Assembly (NCBI RefSeq): GCF_044454545.1
Contig: NZ_JBITDV010000009.1
Coordinates: forward strand, 383,677-447,676
DNA length: 64,000 bases
From: Cryptosporangium sp044454545
GTDB taxonomy: Bacteria > Actinomycetota > Actinomycetes > Mycobacteriales > Cryptosporangiaceae
Reading direction: 5' to 3'
Shown here piece by piece: positions 16,384 through 24,257 of this stretch; position 1 is the stretch's first letter; each line of letters opens with the position of its first letter. Made by a program: the position numbers and the translations under genes. The notes below the pieces were generated by a model. The model was not told the origin of the DNA and made no database searches. It worked only from the letters and a program-made list of their open reading frames with translations.

Positions 16384-17405
16384 GCAGCCGGACGATGACC
16401 GCCGGGACCCAGGGCGTCGGGGGCGCAGGCACCGGCCCGGAGACCGTCCCGGCGGCCGGCGTCCGCGGAAAGCAGCCGGCGGAACGTCCCCGCCGCCGGC
16501 GCCGCAAGCCGCCGCACGCGCTGGCCACGTTCGAGTTCGCCATGCTCAGTCCGGCGCTGGGCATCCTGCTCCTGCTGTCGGTGGTCCCGTTCGTCGTCCT
16601 GGTCGCGATGAGCTTCAGCGACGTGCGCACGCTGGGTGGGGTCTCGCTGACCTTCACCGGTCTCGACAACTGGTCCGCCGTGCTCAGCGACTCGTCGATC
16701 TGGGCCTCGTGGATGCGGTCGCTGGTCTACTTCGTGGCGACCGTCGGGCTGGAGATGCTGCTCGGGCTGGCCGTGGCGCTGATCCTGCACCAACTGGTGC
16801 GGGGACGATCGGTGGTGCTGTCGATCGCGCTGCTGCCGATGTTCCTCGCCCCGGTGATCGTCGGGCTGCTCGGCCGCTTCATGCTCGACTCCACGATCGG
16901 GTTGTACGCGAAGATCCTGCAGGGCCTGGGCGTGGACCACGACGTGTTCGCCCACCCGTCGACGGCCCTGCCGGCCGTGGTGTTCATCGACGTGTGGGAG
17001 TGGACGCCGCTGGTGGCCCTGATCATGCTGGCCGGCCTCACCGCGGTGCCCACGTCCACGCTCGAGGCGGCCACGATCGACGGGGCCGGATACCTGCGCA
17101 TCCTGACCCGGATCGTGCTGCCGCAGATCCGTCCGATCCTCCTGGTGGCGTTGCTGGTGCGGTCGATGGACGCGATCCGGTTCTTCGACATCATCACGGT
17201 GACGACGAACGGCGGGCCGGCCGACGCCACCAAGATCATCCCGATCAAGCTGTACGAGTTCGCGTTCCGGTTCAACAACCAGCTCGGTAAGGCCGCCGCA
17301 CTGGGGCTGACCATGCTCGTGTTCTCGATCCTGCTGGCCAACCTGTTCGTCCGCTTCATCGGCGAACGCCGCTCGGCCGACGCGACCGCCGGAGGTGAGC
17401 GCTGA
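16380..17405 (+). CDS. Sugar/polyol ABC importer permease 1 (MalF/UgpA type)
   Basis: 341 residues with an Arg/Pro-rich cytoplasmic N-terminus (about 50 residues) and six predicted membrane segments. The EAA loop LEAATIDGAGYLRILTRIVLP is the ATPase contact. The GTG start at 16380 overlaps the TGA of the binding-protein gene. Like many CUT1 systems, this locus has no ATPase gene, so a shared MsiK-type ATPase encoded elsewhere is expected. The end is linked to permease 2 by a TGATG overlap. Confidence 0.9.
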   Translation: MSSRTMTAGTQGVGGAGTGPETVPAAGVRGKQPAERPRRRRRKPPHALATFEFAMLSPALGILLLLSVVPFVVLVAMSFSDVRTLGGVSLTFTGLDNWSAVLSDSSIWASWMRSLVYFVATVGLEMLLGLAVALILHQLVRGRSVVLSIALLPMFLAPVIVGLLGRFMLDSTIGLYAKILQGLGVDHDVFAHPSTALPAVVFIDVWEWTPLVALIMLAGLTAVPTSTLEAATIDGAGYLRILTRIVLPQIRPILLVALLVRSMDAIRFFDIITVTTNGGPADATKIIPIKLYEFAFRFNNQLGKAAALGLTMLVFSILLANLFVRFIGERRSADATAGGER

Positions 17406-18253
17406 TGAGCACGGCCTGGCCCCCGAGCCGGGGGCGCGTGCAGCGGCTGACGGTGGCGGCGCTCGGACTGCTGGTGGCCGCCTGGGCGGCGGTACCGCTG
17501 CTGTGGATGGCGCTGACCGCGATCAAGCCCGACACCGCGATCCGCTCCAAGGACGTCAGCCTGGTCTTCACGCCGACTTTCGACCACTTCCGAGACCTGT
17601 TCCTCGGTGGCAACCGGGTGGGTTCGTTCCTGGTCAACAGCCTCTTCGTCACCGTGGTCTCGACGCTGATCGCCGTGACGCTGGGCTGCATGGCCGGGTT
17701 CGGACTGGCGCACTGGAACTCCCGGCACCGTGACGGTGTCGCGTCCTGGATCCTGTCGACCCGGATGGCGCCGATCGCGGCGGTCATCGTGCCGATCTTC
17801 CTGATGTTCCGGGTGGCCGGCCTGATCAACACCATCCCGGGTCTGATCATCGCGCACCTCAGCTTCAATCTGCCGTTCGCGATCTGGTTGATGTCCGCGT
17901 TCTTCAGCCGGGTCCCGGTGGCGGTCGAGGAGGCCGCGCTGCTGGACGGGTGCAGCAAATGGCGTCGCTTTCTCGCGGTGTCGCTGCCGATGGTCCGGCC
18001 CGGCATCGTCACCACCGCGGTGCTGTGCGCGGTGTTCAGCTGGAACGACTACGCCTTCTCCGCCGCGCTGGGCGGACCGGACACGGCCACGTTGCCGCAA
18101 GCCGCCGGCGCCCTGATCACCCAGACCGGCATCGACTGGGGACAGCTGTGCGCGCTCGGCGTCGTCGTGGCCGTCCCGATGCTCGTCGCCGGCCTCGCCG
18201 TGCGCCGTCACCTGGTCACCGGCCTGTCCCTCGGCGCCGTAACCGGAGAGTAG
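17405..18253 (+). CDS. Sugar/polyol ABC importer permease 2 (MalG/UgpE type)
   Basis: 282 residues with six membrane segments and the EAA loop VEEAALLDGCSKWRRFLAVSLP. ATG 17405 overlaps the preceding stop by one base. It forms the transmembrane heterodimer with permease 1. The following dehydrogenase gene starts 54 bp later and is probably in the same transcript. Confidence 0.9.
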   Translation: MSTAWPPSRGRVQRLTVAALGLLVAAWAAVPLLWMALTAIKPDTAIRSKDVSLVFTPTFDHFRDLFLGGNRVGSFLVNSLFVTVVSTLIAVTLGCMAGFGLAHWNSRHRDGVASWILSTRMAPIAAVIVPIFLMFRVAGLINTIPGLIIAHLSFNLPFAIWLMSAFFSRVPVAVEEAALLDGCSKWRRFLAVSLPMVRPGIVTTAVLCAVFSWNDYAFSAALGGPDTATLPQAAGALITQTGIDWGQLCALGVVVAVPMLVAGLAVRRHLVTGLSLGAVTGE

Positions 18254-18307
18254 CCCCGCTCCGTTCGTCGCTCGTTCGCGTTGCCCGACGCCTTCAAGGA
18301 GCCTGAA

Positions 18308-19315
18308 ATGCGAGTTGCCGTATTGCGCGAGCCCGGTGACCTCGTCGTCGAAGACCGGCCGGTGCCCCGGCCCGGCCCGGATCAAGTCCTGGTTCGCATC
18401 GCCGCCGTCGGGGTCTGCGGCTCGGACACGCACTACTACGACCACGGCCGGATCGGGAACTTCGTCGTCGAAGCTCCGCTCGTCCTGGGCCACGAGTCGG
18501 CCGGCGTGATCACCGAAGTCGGTTCCGGGGTCCGCGGCCGGAGCGTCGGGCAGCGGGTGTCGATAGAACCGGGCGTCCCGGACCTGACCTGCCCCCAATG
18601 CCTGGCCGGCCGGTACAACCTCTGCCCCGCGATGCGATTCTTCGCCACCCCGCCGATCGACGGTGCGTTCGCCGAGTACGTGACCGTGCACGCCGCGTTC
18701 GCCCACCCGGTGCCGGACGAGGTCAGCGACGACGCCGCCGCGATGCTCGAGCCGCTGTCGGTGGCGGTCTGGGCCTGCCGCAAGGCCGGAGTCAGCCCGG
18801 GCGATCGGGTGCTGATCACCGGTGCCGGGCCGATCGGACTGCTCGCACTGCAGACCGCCCGGGCGTTCGGTGCGACCGACGTGACCGTGCAGGACGTCAA
18901 TCCGGCCCGGCTCGAGGTCGCGCGGGCGCTGGGCGCCACGCGTGCCATGGACGTACGCGACGCGCCGGAGGCATCCGACGCCGAGCCGCCGACCCTGCTA
19001 CTGGAGTGCTCCGGCAATACCGCGGCGACCCTCGCGGGCCTGGACGCACTCGACCGGGCCGGCCGGGCCGTGCTGGTCGGGATGGGCAGCAGCGCACTGC
19101 CGCTGCCGGTCTCCGCGATCCAGGAACGGGAGCTGGTGCTCACCGGCATCTTCCGTTACGCCAACACGTGGCCGACCGCGATCGACCTGGTCACGTCCGG
19201 CCGGGTGGACCTGGACGCGCTGGTCACCGGCCACTACGCCTTGACCGACGCGCGGCTGGCGCTCACCGCCGCCCGGGACGTACCCGGTTCCATCAAGGCG
19301 ATCGTGCGTCCCTGA
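18308..19315 (+). CDS. Zinc-type alcohol dehydrogenase, polyol (sorbitol/xylitol) dehydrogenase-like
   Basis: 335-residue medium-chain dehydrogenase. The catalytic zinc ligands fit GVCGSDTHYY (Cys37) and GHESAG (His62-Glu63), the pattern of sorbitol dehydrogenases. The structural-zinc loop has only three cysteines (TCPQCLAGRYNLC), so that zinc may be absent. The NAD-binding motif is GAGPIGLLAL, followed by an acidic residue typical of NAD use. ATG 18308 has AAGGAG 6 nt upstream; a TTG at 18281 is unlikely. As the last gene of the importer operon it would oxidise the imported polyol to a ketose. Confidence 0.9.
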   Translation: MRVAVLREPGDLVVEDRPVPRPGPDQVLVRIAAVGVCGSDTHYYDHGRIGNFVVEAPLVLGHESAGVITEVGSGVRGRSVGQRVSIEPGVPDLTCPQCLAGRYNLCPAMRFFATPPIDGAFAEYVTVHAAFAHPVPDEVSDDAAAMLEPLSVAVWACRKAGVSPGDRVLITGAGPIGLLALQTARAFGATDVTVQDVNPARLEVARALGATRAMDVRDAPEASDAEPPTLLLECSGNTAATLAGLDALDRAGRAVLVGMGSSALPLPVSAIQERELVLTGIFRYANTWPTAIDLVTSGRVDLDALVTGHYALTDARLALTAARDVPGSIKAIVRP

Positions 19316-19390
19316 GCCGGCCGTACCCGTCCGAGCGTCAGGGCCCCGGCACGCCGGCGACGATCCGGCGTCCGAACAGTGCGAAGGATT

Positions 19391-19406
19391 CTAAGGAAAT
19401 CCCCAC
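19391..19406 (+). promoter_or_regulatory. Candidate PimM-type operator upstream of the PAS-LuxR gene
   Basis: CTAAGGAAATCCCCAC matches 14 of 16 positions of the published PimM consensus CTVGGGAWWTCCCBAG (recalled, not searched). It lies 22 bp before the first possible start of the PAS-LuxR gene and 121 bp before the alternative start at 19528. Confidence 0.45.
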
Positions 19407-19428
19407 GTGACGAAGGGCATGGTGTCTT

Positions 19429-20109
19429 ATGGCTGCCGGTCCCATAGCACTCGGAAACGACGATGCGACAAATTCTGCGCAGAATCCTCGAACCGAACGC
19501 GTCCGACCACCGGCCGGCCGGACGGGCATGTGTGTAGCGAATCTCGACCGTACGAGCAAAGTCGTCGACGTCAATCTCGAGCTGGTCCGGCAGTTCGGGA
19601 GGGCGTCCTGGGAAATCTGCGGACAGCAGTTCTGCGATCTGCTGCACCCAAGTTACCGCGACAAGATCTTCGAACAATTCAATCGTCTGGCCACCGGCCA
19701 GAGGGTGCGCTTCGACGAGACCATGATCGTCCTGCGCCCCGACGACACGACGTTCACCGGAGAATTGACCGGGATCACCGTCACCGGCAGCGCCGGCGTG
19801 ATCGAGAAAATCGTGGTCCTGCTGAGTCCCGATCAGAGTATCGGCGGCGAGCAGCAGTTGGCCCGGCGCCAGCAACTGTTCACCCCGATGGAGACCCGCG
19901 TGCTGGAAGGCGTCGCGGCGGGAGTGTCGACCGTTCAACTCGCTTCCACCCTTTTTCTCAGCCGGGGTGGCGTCGAATACCACGTCGCCATGCTGCTGCG
20001 GAAGCTGAAGGTCAACAATCGCCCGGCGCTGGTCTCGAAAGCGTATTCGATGGGGATTTTCCGACTCGGCTCCTGGCCCCCACGGGTGCTGTCCGACTTC
20101 TCGGTCTGA
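19429..20109 (+). CDS. PAS-LuxR pathway activator, PimM/NysRIV type
   Basis: A cluster-situated activator. An N-terminal PAS domain (about residues 34-125 from ATG 19429: NLELVRQFGRASWEICGQQF, then a DLLHP segment) is followed by a C-terminal LuxR HTH (VSTVQLASTLFLSRGGVEYH, then KAYSMGIFRLGSWPP). This architecture and the C-terminal wording match the PimM, AmphRIV and NysRIV regulators of polyene macrolide clusters. From ATG 19429 the protein has 226 residues; from ATG 19528 it has 193, close to the usual 190-200. The second start is therefore quite possible, and would leave a perfect palindrome (19472-19485) in the leader. It marks the functional edge of the polyketide cluster and probably activates PKS and tailoring genes. 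Confidence 0.9.
   Translation: MAAGPIALGNDDATNSAQNPRTERVRPPAGRTGMCVANLDRTSKVVDVNLELVRQFGRASWEICGQQFCDLLHPSYRDKIFEQFNRLATGQRVRFDETMIVLRPDDTTFTGELTGITVTGSAGVIEKIVVLLSPDQSIGGEQQLARRQQLFTPMETRVLEGVAAGVSTVQLASTLFLSRGGVEYHVAMLLRKLKVNNRPALVSKAYSMGIFRLGSWPPRVLSDFSV
19472..19485. promoter_or_regulatory. Perfect 14-bp palindrome near the PAS-LuxR start
   Basis: ATTCTGCGCAGAAT is fully self-complementary and AT-rich for this genome. It lies between the two possible starts of the PAS-LuxR gene. If translation begins at 19528 it is an operator candidate; otherwise it is coding. Confidence 0.35.
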
Positions 20110-20134
20110 GCGAGCCGTCACAGGGGAGTGCAAC

Positions 20135-20344
20135 ATGGACACGACGATCGTTCTGCTCGACGGCGGACCCGGCGACTACTTCGGCACGAGGTACGACCTG
20201 GAAGCCGGCGGCCTGGAGACCCGGATCAAGATTCCGCACGGCAACGGGTACGAGCACTACGCCCACAATGGAACGTTCCGGGTGCTCGACGGACAAGAGA
20301 TCCCGGTCTTCCAGTGGTGCGACCGCACCCGGATGGCTGAATAG
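20135..20344 (+). CDS. Small conserved-type protein (DUF5988-like)
   Basis: 69 residues, beginning MDTTIVLLDGGPGDYFG, mixed charge, no signal or membrane segment, with the strand-rich pattern IKIPHGNGYEHYAHNGTFRV. It resembles the short actinobacterial DUF5988 proteins; this assignment is by memory of the pattern. ATG 20135 follows GGGGAG. It is 25 bp after the PAS-LuxR gene and probably cotranscribed with it. The function is unknown. Confidence 0.65.
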   Translation: MDTTIVLLDGGPGDYFGTRYDLEAGGLETRIKIPHGNGYEHYAHNGTFRVLDGQEIPVFQWCDRTRMAE

Positions 20345-20461
20345 CACTCCACCGCACGATCCGGGTCGTTCGCCGCATCACTAGGCGTTGTCCGGGTCCG
20401 GACGCGGCAGCATCGAGGCCTGTGCTGCCACCACCGTCGGGGGCAGCCGAGGGGAGCAACG

Positions 20462-21223
20462 GTGCACCACTCGGAACGACAACGCCGCATCCTGTCCACC
20501 GCCCGCGACGCGGGATACACCGACGTGACCCAATTGGTCGCCGATCTCGCGGTAGCGCCCGAAACGATTCGTCGTGACCTGCGCGTCCTGGAGCGCCGTG
20601 GTCTGCTCAAGAGGATCCACGGCGGTGCCTATCCGGTCGAGACGGCGTGCTTCGAGACCAATCTGGAGACCCGGACCACTCGCCATCTCGGCGAGAAACG
20701 CCGGGTCGCGATGGCCGCGATCGAACGTCTCGGCGGCGCCGAGACGATCTTCATCGACGAGGGTTTCACGCCGCAGCTCATCGCCCAGGCCTTACCCCGG
20801 GACCAGTCCCTGACCGTGGTCACCGCGTCGCTGGGCACCGCCGCCGTCCTCACCCGCAATCCCGGCGTCAACGTGATGATGCTGGGAGGGCGGGTGCGGG
20901 GGCGCACGCTGGCCACCGTGGACTTCTGGGGCACGGAGATGCTGTCCGGCCTGAGCATCGATCTGGCCTTCGTCGGCGCGAACGGCATCTCTCTGGAGCA
21001 CGGCCTCACCACTCCCGACCCCGCGGTCGCCGAGGTGAAGGCGCAGGTGATCCAGGCTTCGCGGCGGCGGGTCTTCATCGGGGTACACGAGAAGTTCGGC
21101 GTCTGCAGCTTCTGCCGCTTCGCCGACGTGCCCGACCTGGAGGCCATCGTCACCGACTCCGCGCTCTCCGAGGCGGAGGCGCAGCGGTACCGGCGGGTCG
21201 GCCCGCAGGTGTATCGCGCCTGA
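20462..21223 (+). CDS. DeoR-family transcriptional regulator
   Basis: 253 residues. The N-terminal winged HTH (VTQLVADLAVAPETIRRDL) and the C-terminal sugar-phosphate sensor domain (DeoRC; FIDEGFT, VTASLGTAAVL, FVGANGIS, VGVHEKFG-like segments) are both complete. GTG 20462 follows AGGGGAGC. The gene has a TTA leucine codon at 20792-20794 (residue 111), rare here, which could place it under bldA-type control. DeoR proteins normally repress sugar uptake or metabolism genes, so the target may be the polyol importer at 14938-19315, even though the PAS-LuxR gene lies between, or sugar supply for glycosylation. Confidence 0.9.
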   Translation: MHHSERQRRILSTARDAGYTDVTQLVADLAVAPETIRRDLRVLERRGLLKRIHGGAYPVETACFETNLETRTTRHLGEKRRVAMAAIERLGGAETIFIDEGFTPQLIAQALPRDQSLTVVTASLGTAAVLTRNPGVNVMMLGGRVRGRTLATVDFWGTEMLSGLSIDLAFVGANGISLEHGLTTPDPAVAEVKAQVIQASRRRVFIGVHEKFGVCSFCRFADVPDLEAIVTDSALSEAEAQRYRRVGPQVYRA

Positions 21224-21224
21224 G

Positions 21225-21267
21225 CACGGTGGTCCCGCGCGACCGGGGAGGTCGCGCGGGGACCGTG
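21225..21267. terminator. Bidirectional terminator between DeoR and ABC exporter genes
   Basis: CCCGCGCGACC (21234-21244) pairs perfectly with GGTCGCGCGGG (21250-21260) around a 5-nt loop. The stem extends outward with one bulge (CACGGT...ACCGTG). It lies in the 58-bp gap between two convergent genes. Confidence 0.75.
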
Positions 21268-21281
21268 TCAGCCCGGGCCGG

Positions 21282-23051
21282 TCAGGGCGCCACCAGTAGC
21301 TGGGTGGCCGCGAGCTCCCGGTAGAGCGCGTTGGTTTCGACGAGTTCCCCGTGCCGGCCGACGGCGACCACCCGGCCGGCCTCGAGAACGACGATCTGAT
21401 CGGCGTCGACCACCGTGGACAGCCGGTGAGCGACGATCAGCAGGGTCCGGCCTTCGCCCGCCGTGTCGATCGCCTGCCGGAGCGCGGTCTCGTTCCGGGC
21501 GTCCAGGTTGCTGGTGGCCTCGTCCAGCAGCAGGATCGGCGGTTCCGCGAGCAGCGTCCGCGCTATCGCCAGGCGCTGCCGTTCACCACCGGAGAGCAGC
21601 ACACCACCTTCGCCGACCTCGGCGTCCAGACCGAGCGGACTGCGATCCACGACGCCGCTGAGGTTGACCGAGGCGAGCACGGCCCTCATCTGCGCCTCGT
21701 CGGCATCGGGGACGGTCAGCCGGAGATTCTCCCGGATCGTTCCGGCCAGCACCGGAGCCTCCTGCTCGACGTAGCCGAGACTGCGGCGCAAGTCGCTCCG
21801 GCGCTGCTCGCGCACGTCGACGCCGCCGACCAGCACCGCTCCGCCGGTGACGTCGTAGAAGCGTTCCACCAGCTGCAGAAGAGTGGACTTGCCGGCGCCC
21901 GACGGACCGACCACGGCCGTCCGGGTCCCCGCGGCGACGGTGAAGCTGACGTCGTCGAGCACCGTCTCCGCGTCGTAGCCGAACGTGACCCGGTCGAACG
22001 TGATGCCCGCGTCGGTTGCCTCCTGCTCGGAGCTGTCGTCCTCGACCGGCAGCGCGAGGATCTCGTCCATCCGCTGCAGCGCGCCGAAGCCCATCTGCAG
22101 CGCCGCGTAGGCGTGCACCATGCTGGTCAGCGGGATGACCAGGAAGAACAAGAACATCACGAAGGCCAGCAGGTCGCCGATCCGGATCGCACCGGACGCG
22201 ACCCGGGCCCCACCGGCGACGAGCAGCAGGATGAACGCACCCTGGACCGCGACGAAGGTGGCCGGCCCGACGAGAGCCCGGATCCGGCCCATCCGCAGGC
22301 CGGCCGCGTAGGCCGCTTCGGCCGTGCCGCTGACCGTCGCGATCTCGGCGGCCTGGGCGTTGCTGGCCCGGATCGTGCGCGCGGCGGTCAGCACGCGTTC
22401 GGTGGCCGACGTCAGGTCGCCGACCCGGGCCTGCGCCTCCCGGGCGGCGGGCCGGAGCCGGCGGGCGATCAGCACGGCCATGCCCAGACCGACCGAGAGA
22501 CCGGCGCAGGTGGTGAGGAAGAGGATCGGATCGAGCACCACCATCGCGACGATCGCGCCGATCACCAGCACGGAGTCGCTGGCGGCGTCGAGCAGCCCGG
22601 TGGTCAGTACGGTCCGCAGCAGGGTGGTGTCGGTGCCGACCCGGGAGAGCAGGTCACCGGTGCGTCGCCGGTCGTACTCGGCGATCGGCAACCGGAGCAG
22701 GCGATCGATCAGCCGGCGCCGGGCACCGAACACGATCCCTTCGGCGGTGCGCTGCATGACGTAGTCCCGGCCGGAGTTGATCACGGCCACCGCGCCGAGC
22801 ACCGCGAGCAGCAGCCCCACCAGGCCGGCGATCGGCGCCCTGTCTCCCAGAGCATTGAGCAAGGAGCGGGTGACCAACGGCTGGGTGAGCGTGAGCAGAG
22901 CGCTGGCCAGCGACAACCCCGCGACGACGGCCAGCGAGCCGCGGTGCGCCCGCACGTGCGGGGCGAGGGACCGTAATCCGGAGGGCCGTGCTGCCGGCGT
23001 CGGCGGCGGGGGTGCCGCCACGTCGCTCGGGCCGATCATCGTGTCAACCAT
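21282..23051 (-). CDS. ABC exporter (half-transporter, TMD-NBD)
   Basis: 589 residues. The transmembrane domain (about 30-320) carries the six-helix exporter fold, and the C-terminal ATPase carries Walker A GPSGAGKST, the Q-loop VEQEAPVLAGTI, signature LLSGGERQR, Walker B ILLLDEAT and the H-loop AHRLST. It would work as a homodimer, or with a partner outside the window. It follows the GDP-mannose dehydratase gene on the same strand, 54 bp away. Polyene clusters carry similar exporters (NysG/NysH pair), so product export and self-protection is the likely role. Here only a single half-transporter is visible. Confidence 0.9.
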   Translation of the reverse strand: MVDTMIGPSDVAAPPPPTPAARPSGLRSLAPHVRAHRGSLAVVAGLSLASALLTLTQPLVTRSLLNALGDRAPIAGLVGLLLAVLGAVAVINSGRDYVMQRTAEGIVFGARRRLIDRLLRLPIAEYDRRRTGDLLSRVGTDTTLLRTVLTTGLLDAASDSVLVIGAIVAMVVLDPILFLTTCAGLSVGLGMAVLIARRLRPAAREAQARVGDLTSATERVLTAARTIRASNAQAAEIATVSGTAEAAYAAGLRMGRIRALVGPATFVAVQGAFILLLVAGGARVASGAIRIGDLLAFVMFLFFLVIPLTSMVHAYAALQMGFGALQRMDEILALPVEDDSSEQEATDAGITFDRVTFGYDAETVLDDVSFTVAAGTRTAVVGPSGAGKSTLLQLVERFYDVTGGAVLVGGVDVREQRRSDLRRSLGYVEQEAPVLAGTIRENLRLTVPDADEAQMRAVLASVNLSGVVDRSPLGLDAEVGEGGVLLSGGERQRLAIARTLLAEPPILLLDEATSNLDARNETALRQAIDTAGEGRTLLIVAHRLSTVVDADQIVVLEAGRVVAVGRHGELVETNALYRELAATQLLVAP

Positions 23052-23080
23052 GAAGACTCCCGCCGGGTACGCGTCGTAGG

Positions 23081-23104
23081 TCCGGGCCGGGGGCGAAGCC
23101 CGGA
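23081..23104 (-). terminator. Stem-loop after the GDP-mannose dehydratase gene
   Basis: TCCGGGC and GCCCGGA, 7 bp each, flank a 10-nt loop, directly behind the dehydratase stop and before the exporter start. It could be a weak terminator or attenuator within the operon. Confidence 0.3.
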
Positions 23105-23105
23105 A

Positions 23106-24116
23106 TCAGATGTCCACCCGGACGAGGCGACCCATGCGTTCGTCCTCGAGCAGCTGCCGATCCGCGTCGACCATGATCCGGACCAGATCGGCGAAACGGG
23201 TCTTCGCGGTCCAGCCCAGCACCCGCTCGGCCTTGCTCGCGTCGCCGATCAGGACGTCGACCTCGGAAGGGCGGTAGTAGGTCGGATCGATCCGGACGTA
23301 GCGCTCCGAGTCGAGGCCGACCTGGGCGAAGGCCGCCACGACGAACTCCTGCACCGAGTGCGCTTCGCCGGTGGCGATCACGAAGTCGTCGGCCTCGGGA
23401 TGCTGGAGCATCATCCACATCGCTTCGACGTACTCCGGCGCGTAGCCCCAGTCCCGGACCGCGTCGAGATTGCCCAGGTACAGCACGTCCTGCAGACCGG
23501 CCTCGATCCGGGCCACCGCCCGGGTGATCTTGCGCGTCACGAACGTCTCGCCGCGGCGCGGGCTCTCGTGGTTGAACAGGATTCCGTTCGTCGCCCGCAG
23601 GCCCCAGGCCTCGCGGTGGTTCACCGTCGCCCAGTACCCCAGCACTTTCGCGCAGCCGTACGGGCTGCGGGGGTGGAACGGCGCGTCCTCCGACTGGGGC
23701 GGGGGCGTCGCACCGAACATCTCCGACGAGGAGGCCTGGTAGAAGCGGCAGTCCAGGCCGGCGACCCGGATGGCCTCCAGGAGCCGCACGGTCCCCATGC
23801 CGGTGATGTCGGTGGTGTAGCCGGGCAGGTCGAACGACACCCGCACGTGGCTCTGCGCACCCAGGTGGTAGATCTCGTCCGGCTCGATGCGGCAGAGCAG
23901 GTGAGCCAGCGACGCGCCGTCGGCGAGGTCGGCGTAATGCTGGGAGAAGCGGGCCTCGGTGTCCCACAGGTCCGAGTCGAAGCGGTCGATGCGTCCGGTG
24001 TTGAACGACGACGACCGACGTTTCAACCCGTGGACCTCATAGCCTTTGCGGAGCAGCAGCTCCGCGAGGTAGCTGCCGTCTTGGCCGGTGATTCCGGTGA
24101 TCAGCGCAACGGTCAC
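23106..24116 (-). CDS. gmd: GDP-mannose 4,6-dehydratase
   Basis: 336 residues, extended SDR fold. The NADP-binding motif is GITGQDGSYLAE at the N-terminus. The catalytic set is SSSEMFG (Ser/Glu region) and SPYGCAK (Tyr-x3-Lys), and the RRSSSFNTGRID segment is typical of Gmd. It converts GDP-D-mannose to GDP-4-keto-6-deoxy-D-mannose, the first step to mycosamine, perosamine or 6-deoxytalose type sugars. In nystatin-type clusters the corresponding enzyme is NysDIII. Beside the aminotransferase (26622) and glycosyltransferase (28944) it completes most of an amino-deoxyhexose pathway. A GDP-mannose synthesis gene is not present, so primary metabolism must supply it. Confidence 0.93.
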   Translation of the reverse strand: MTVALITGITGQDGSYLAELLLRKGYEVHGLKRRSSSFNTGRIDRFDSDLWDTEARFSQHYADLADGASLAHLLCRIEPDEIYHLGAQSHVRVSFDLPGYTTDITGMGTVRLLEAIRVAGLDCRFYQASSSEMFGATPPPQSEDAPFHPRSPYGCAKVLGYWATVNHREAWGLRATNGILFNHESPRRGETFVTRKITRAVARIEAGLQDVLYLGNLDAVRDWGYAPEYVEAMWMMLQHPEADDFVIATGEAHSVQEFVVAAFAQVGLDSERYVRIDPTYYRPSEVDVLIGDASKAERVLGWTAKTRFADLVRIMVDADRQLLEDERMGRLVRVDI

Positions 24117-24257
24117 CGGCGCAGTCTGGGCCCGGCACAGATGGGGAAACGACCAGATGCCGAGCCGAGGAACTGGTCATTTTCGCGGGAGATCCAGGCT
24201 TCACTCCGGGTGGACGGGTAGCCGAGTGCTGCCGTGCCACCGGCGAAGGGACCGACC
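24117..24257. promoter_or_regulatory. Divergent control region, gmd / thioesterase
   Basis: 141 bp between divergent genes. ATGGGGAAACGACCAG (24141-24156) matches the recalled PimM consensus at 12 of 16 positions. ACTGGTCATTTTCGCGGG (24172-24189) strongly resembles ACTAGGTATTTCGCGGGG upstream of the PKS (30389-30406). Either could be a shared site for a cluster regulator. Confidence 0.4.

Noticed and set aside
20381..20396. CTAGGCGTTGTCCGGG upstream of the DeoR gene as a PimM-type site
   Set aside because: Only 11 of 16 positions match and the central GGGA/TCCC parts are broken; too weak to claim.
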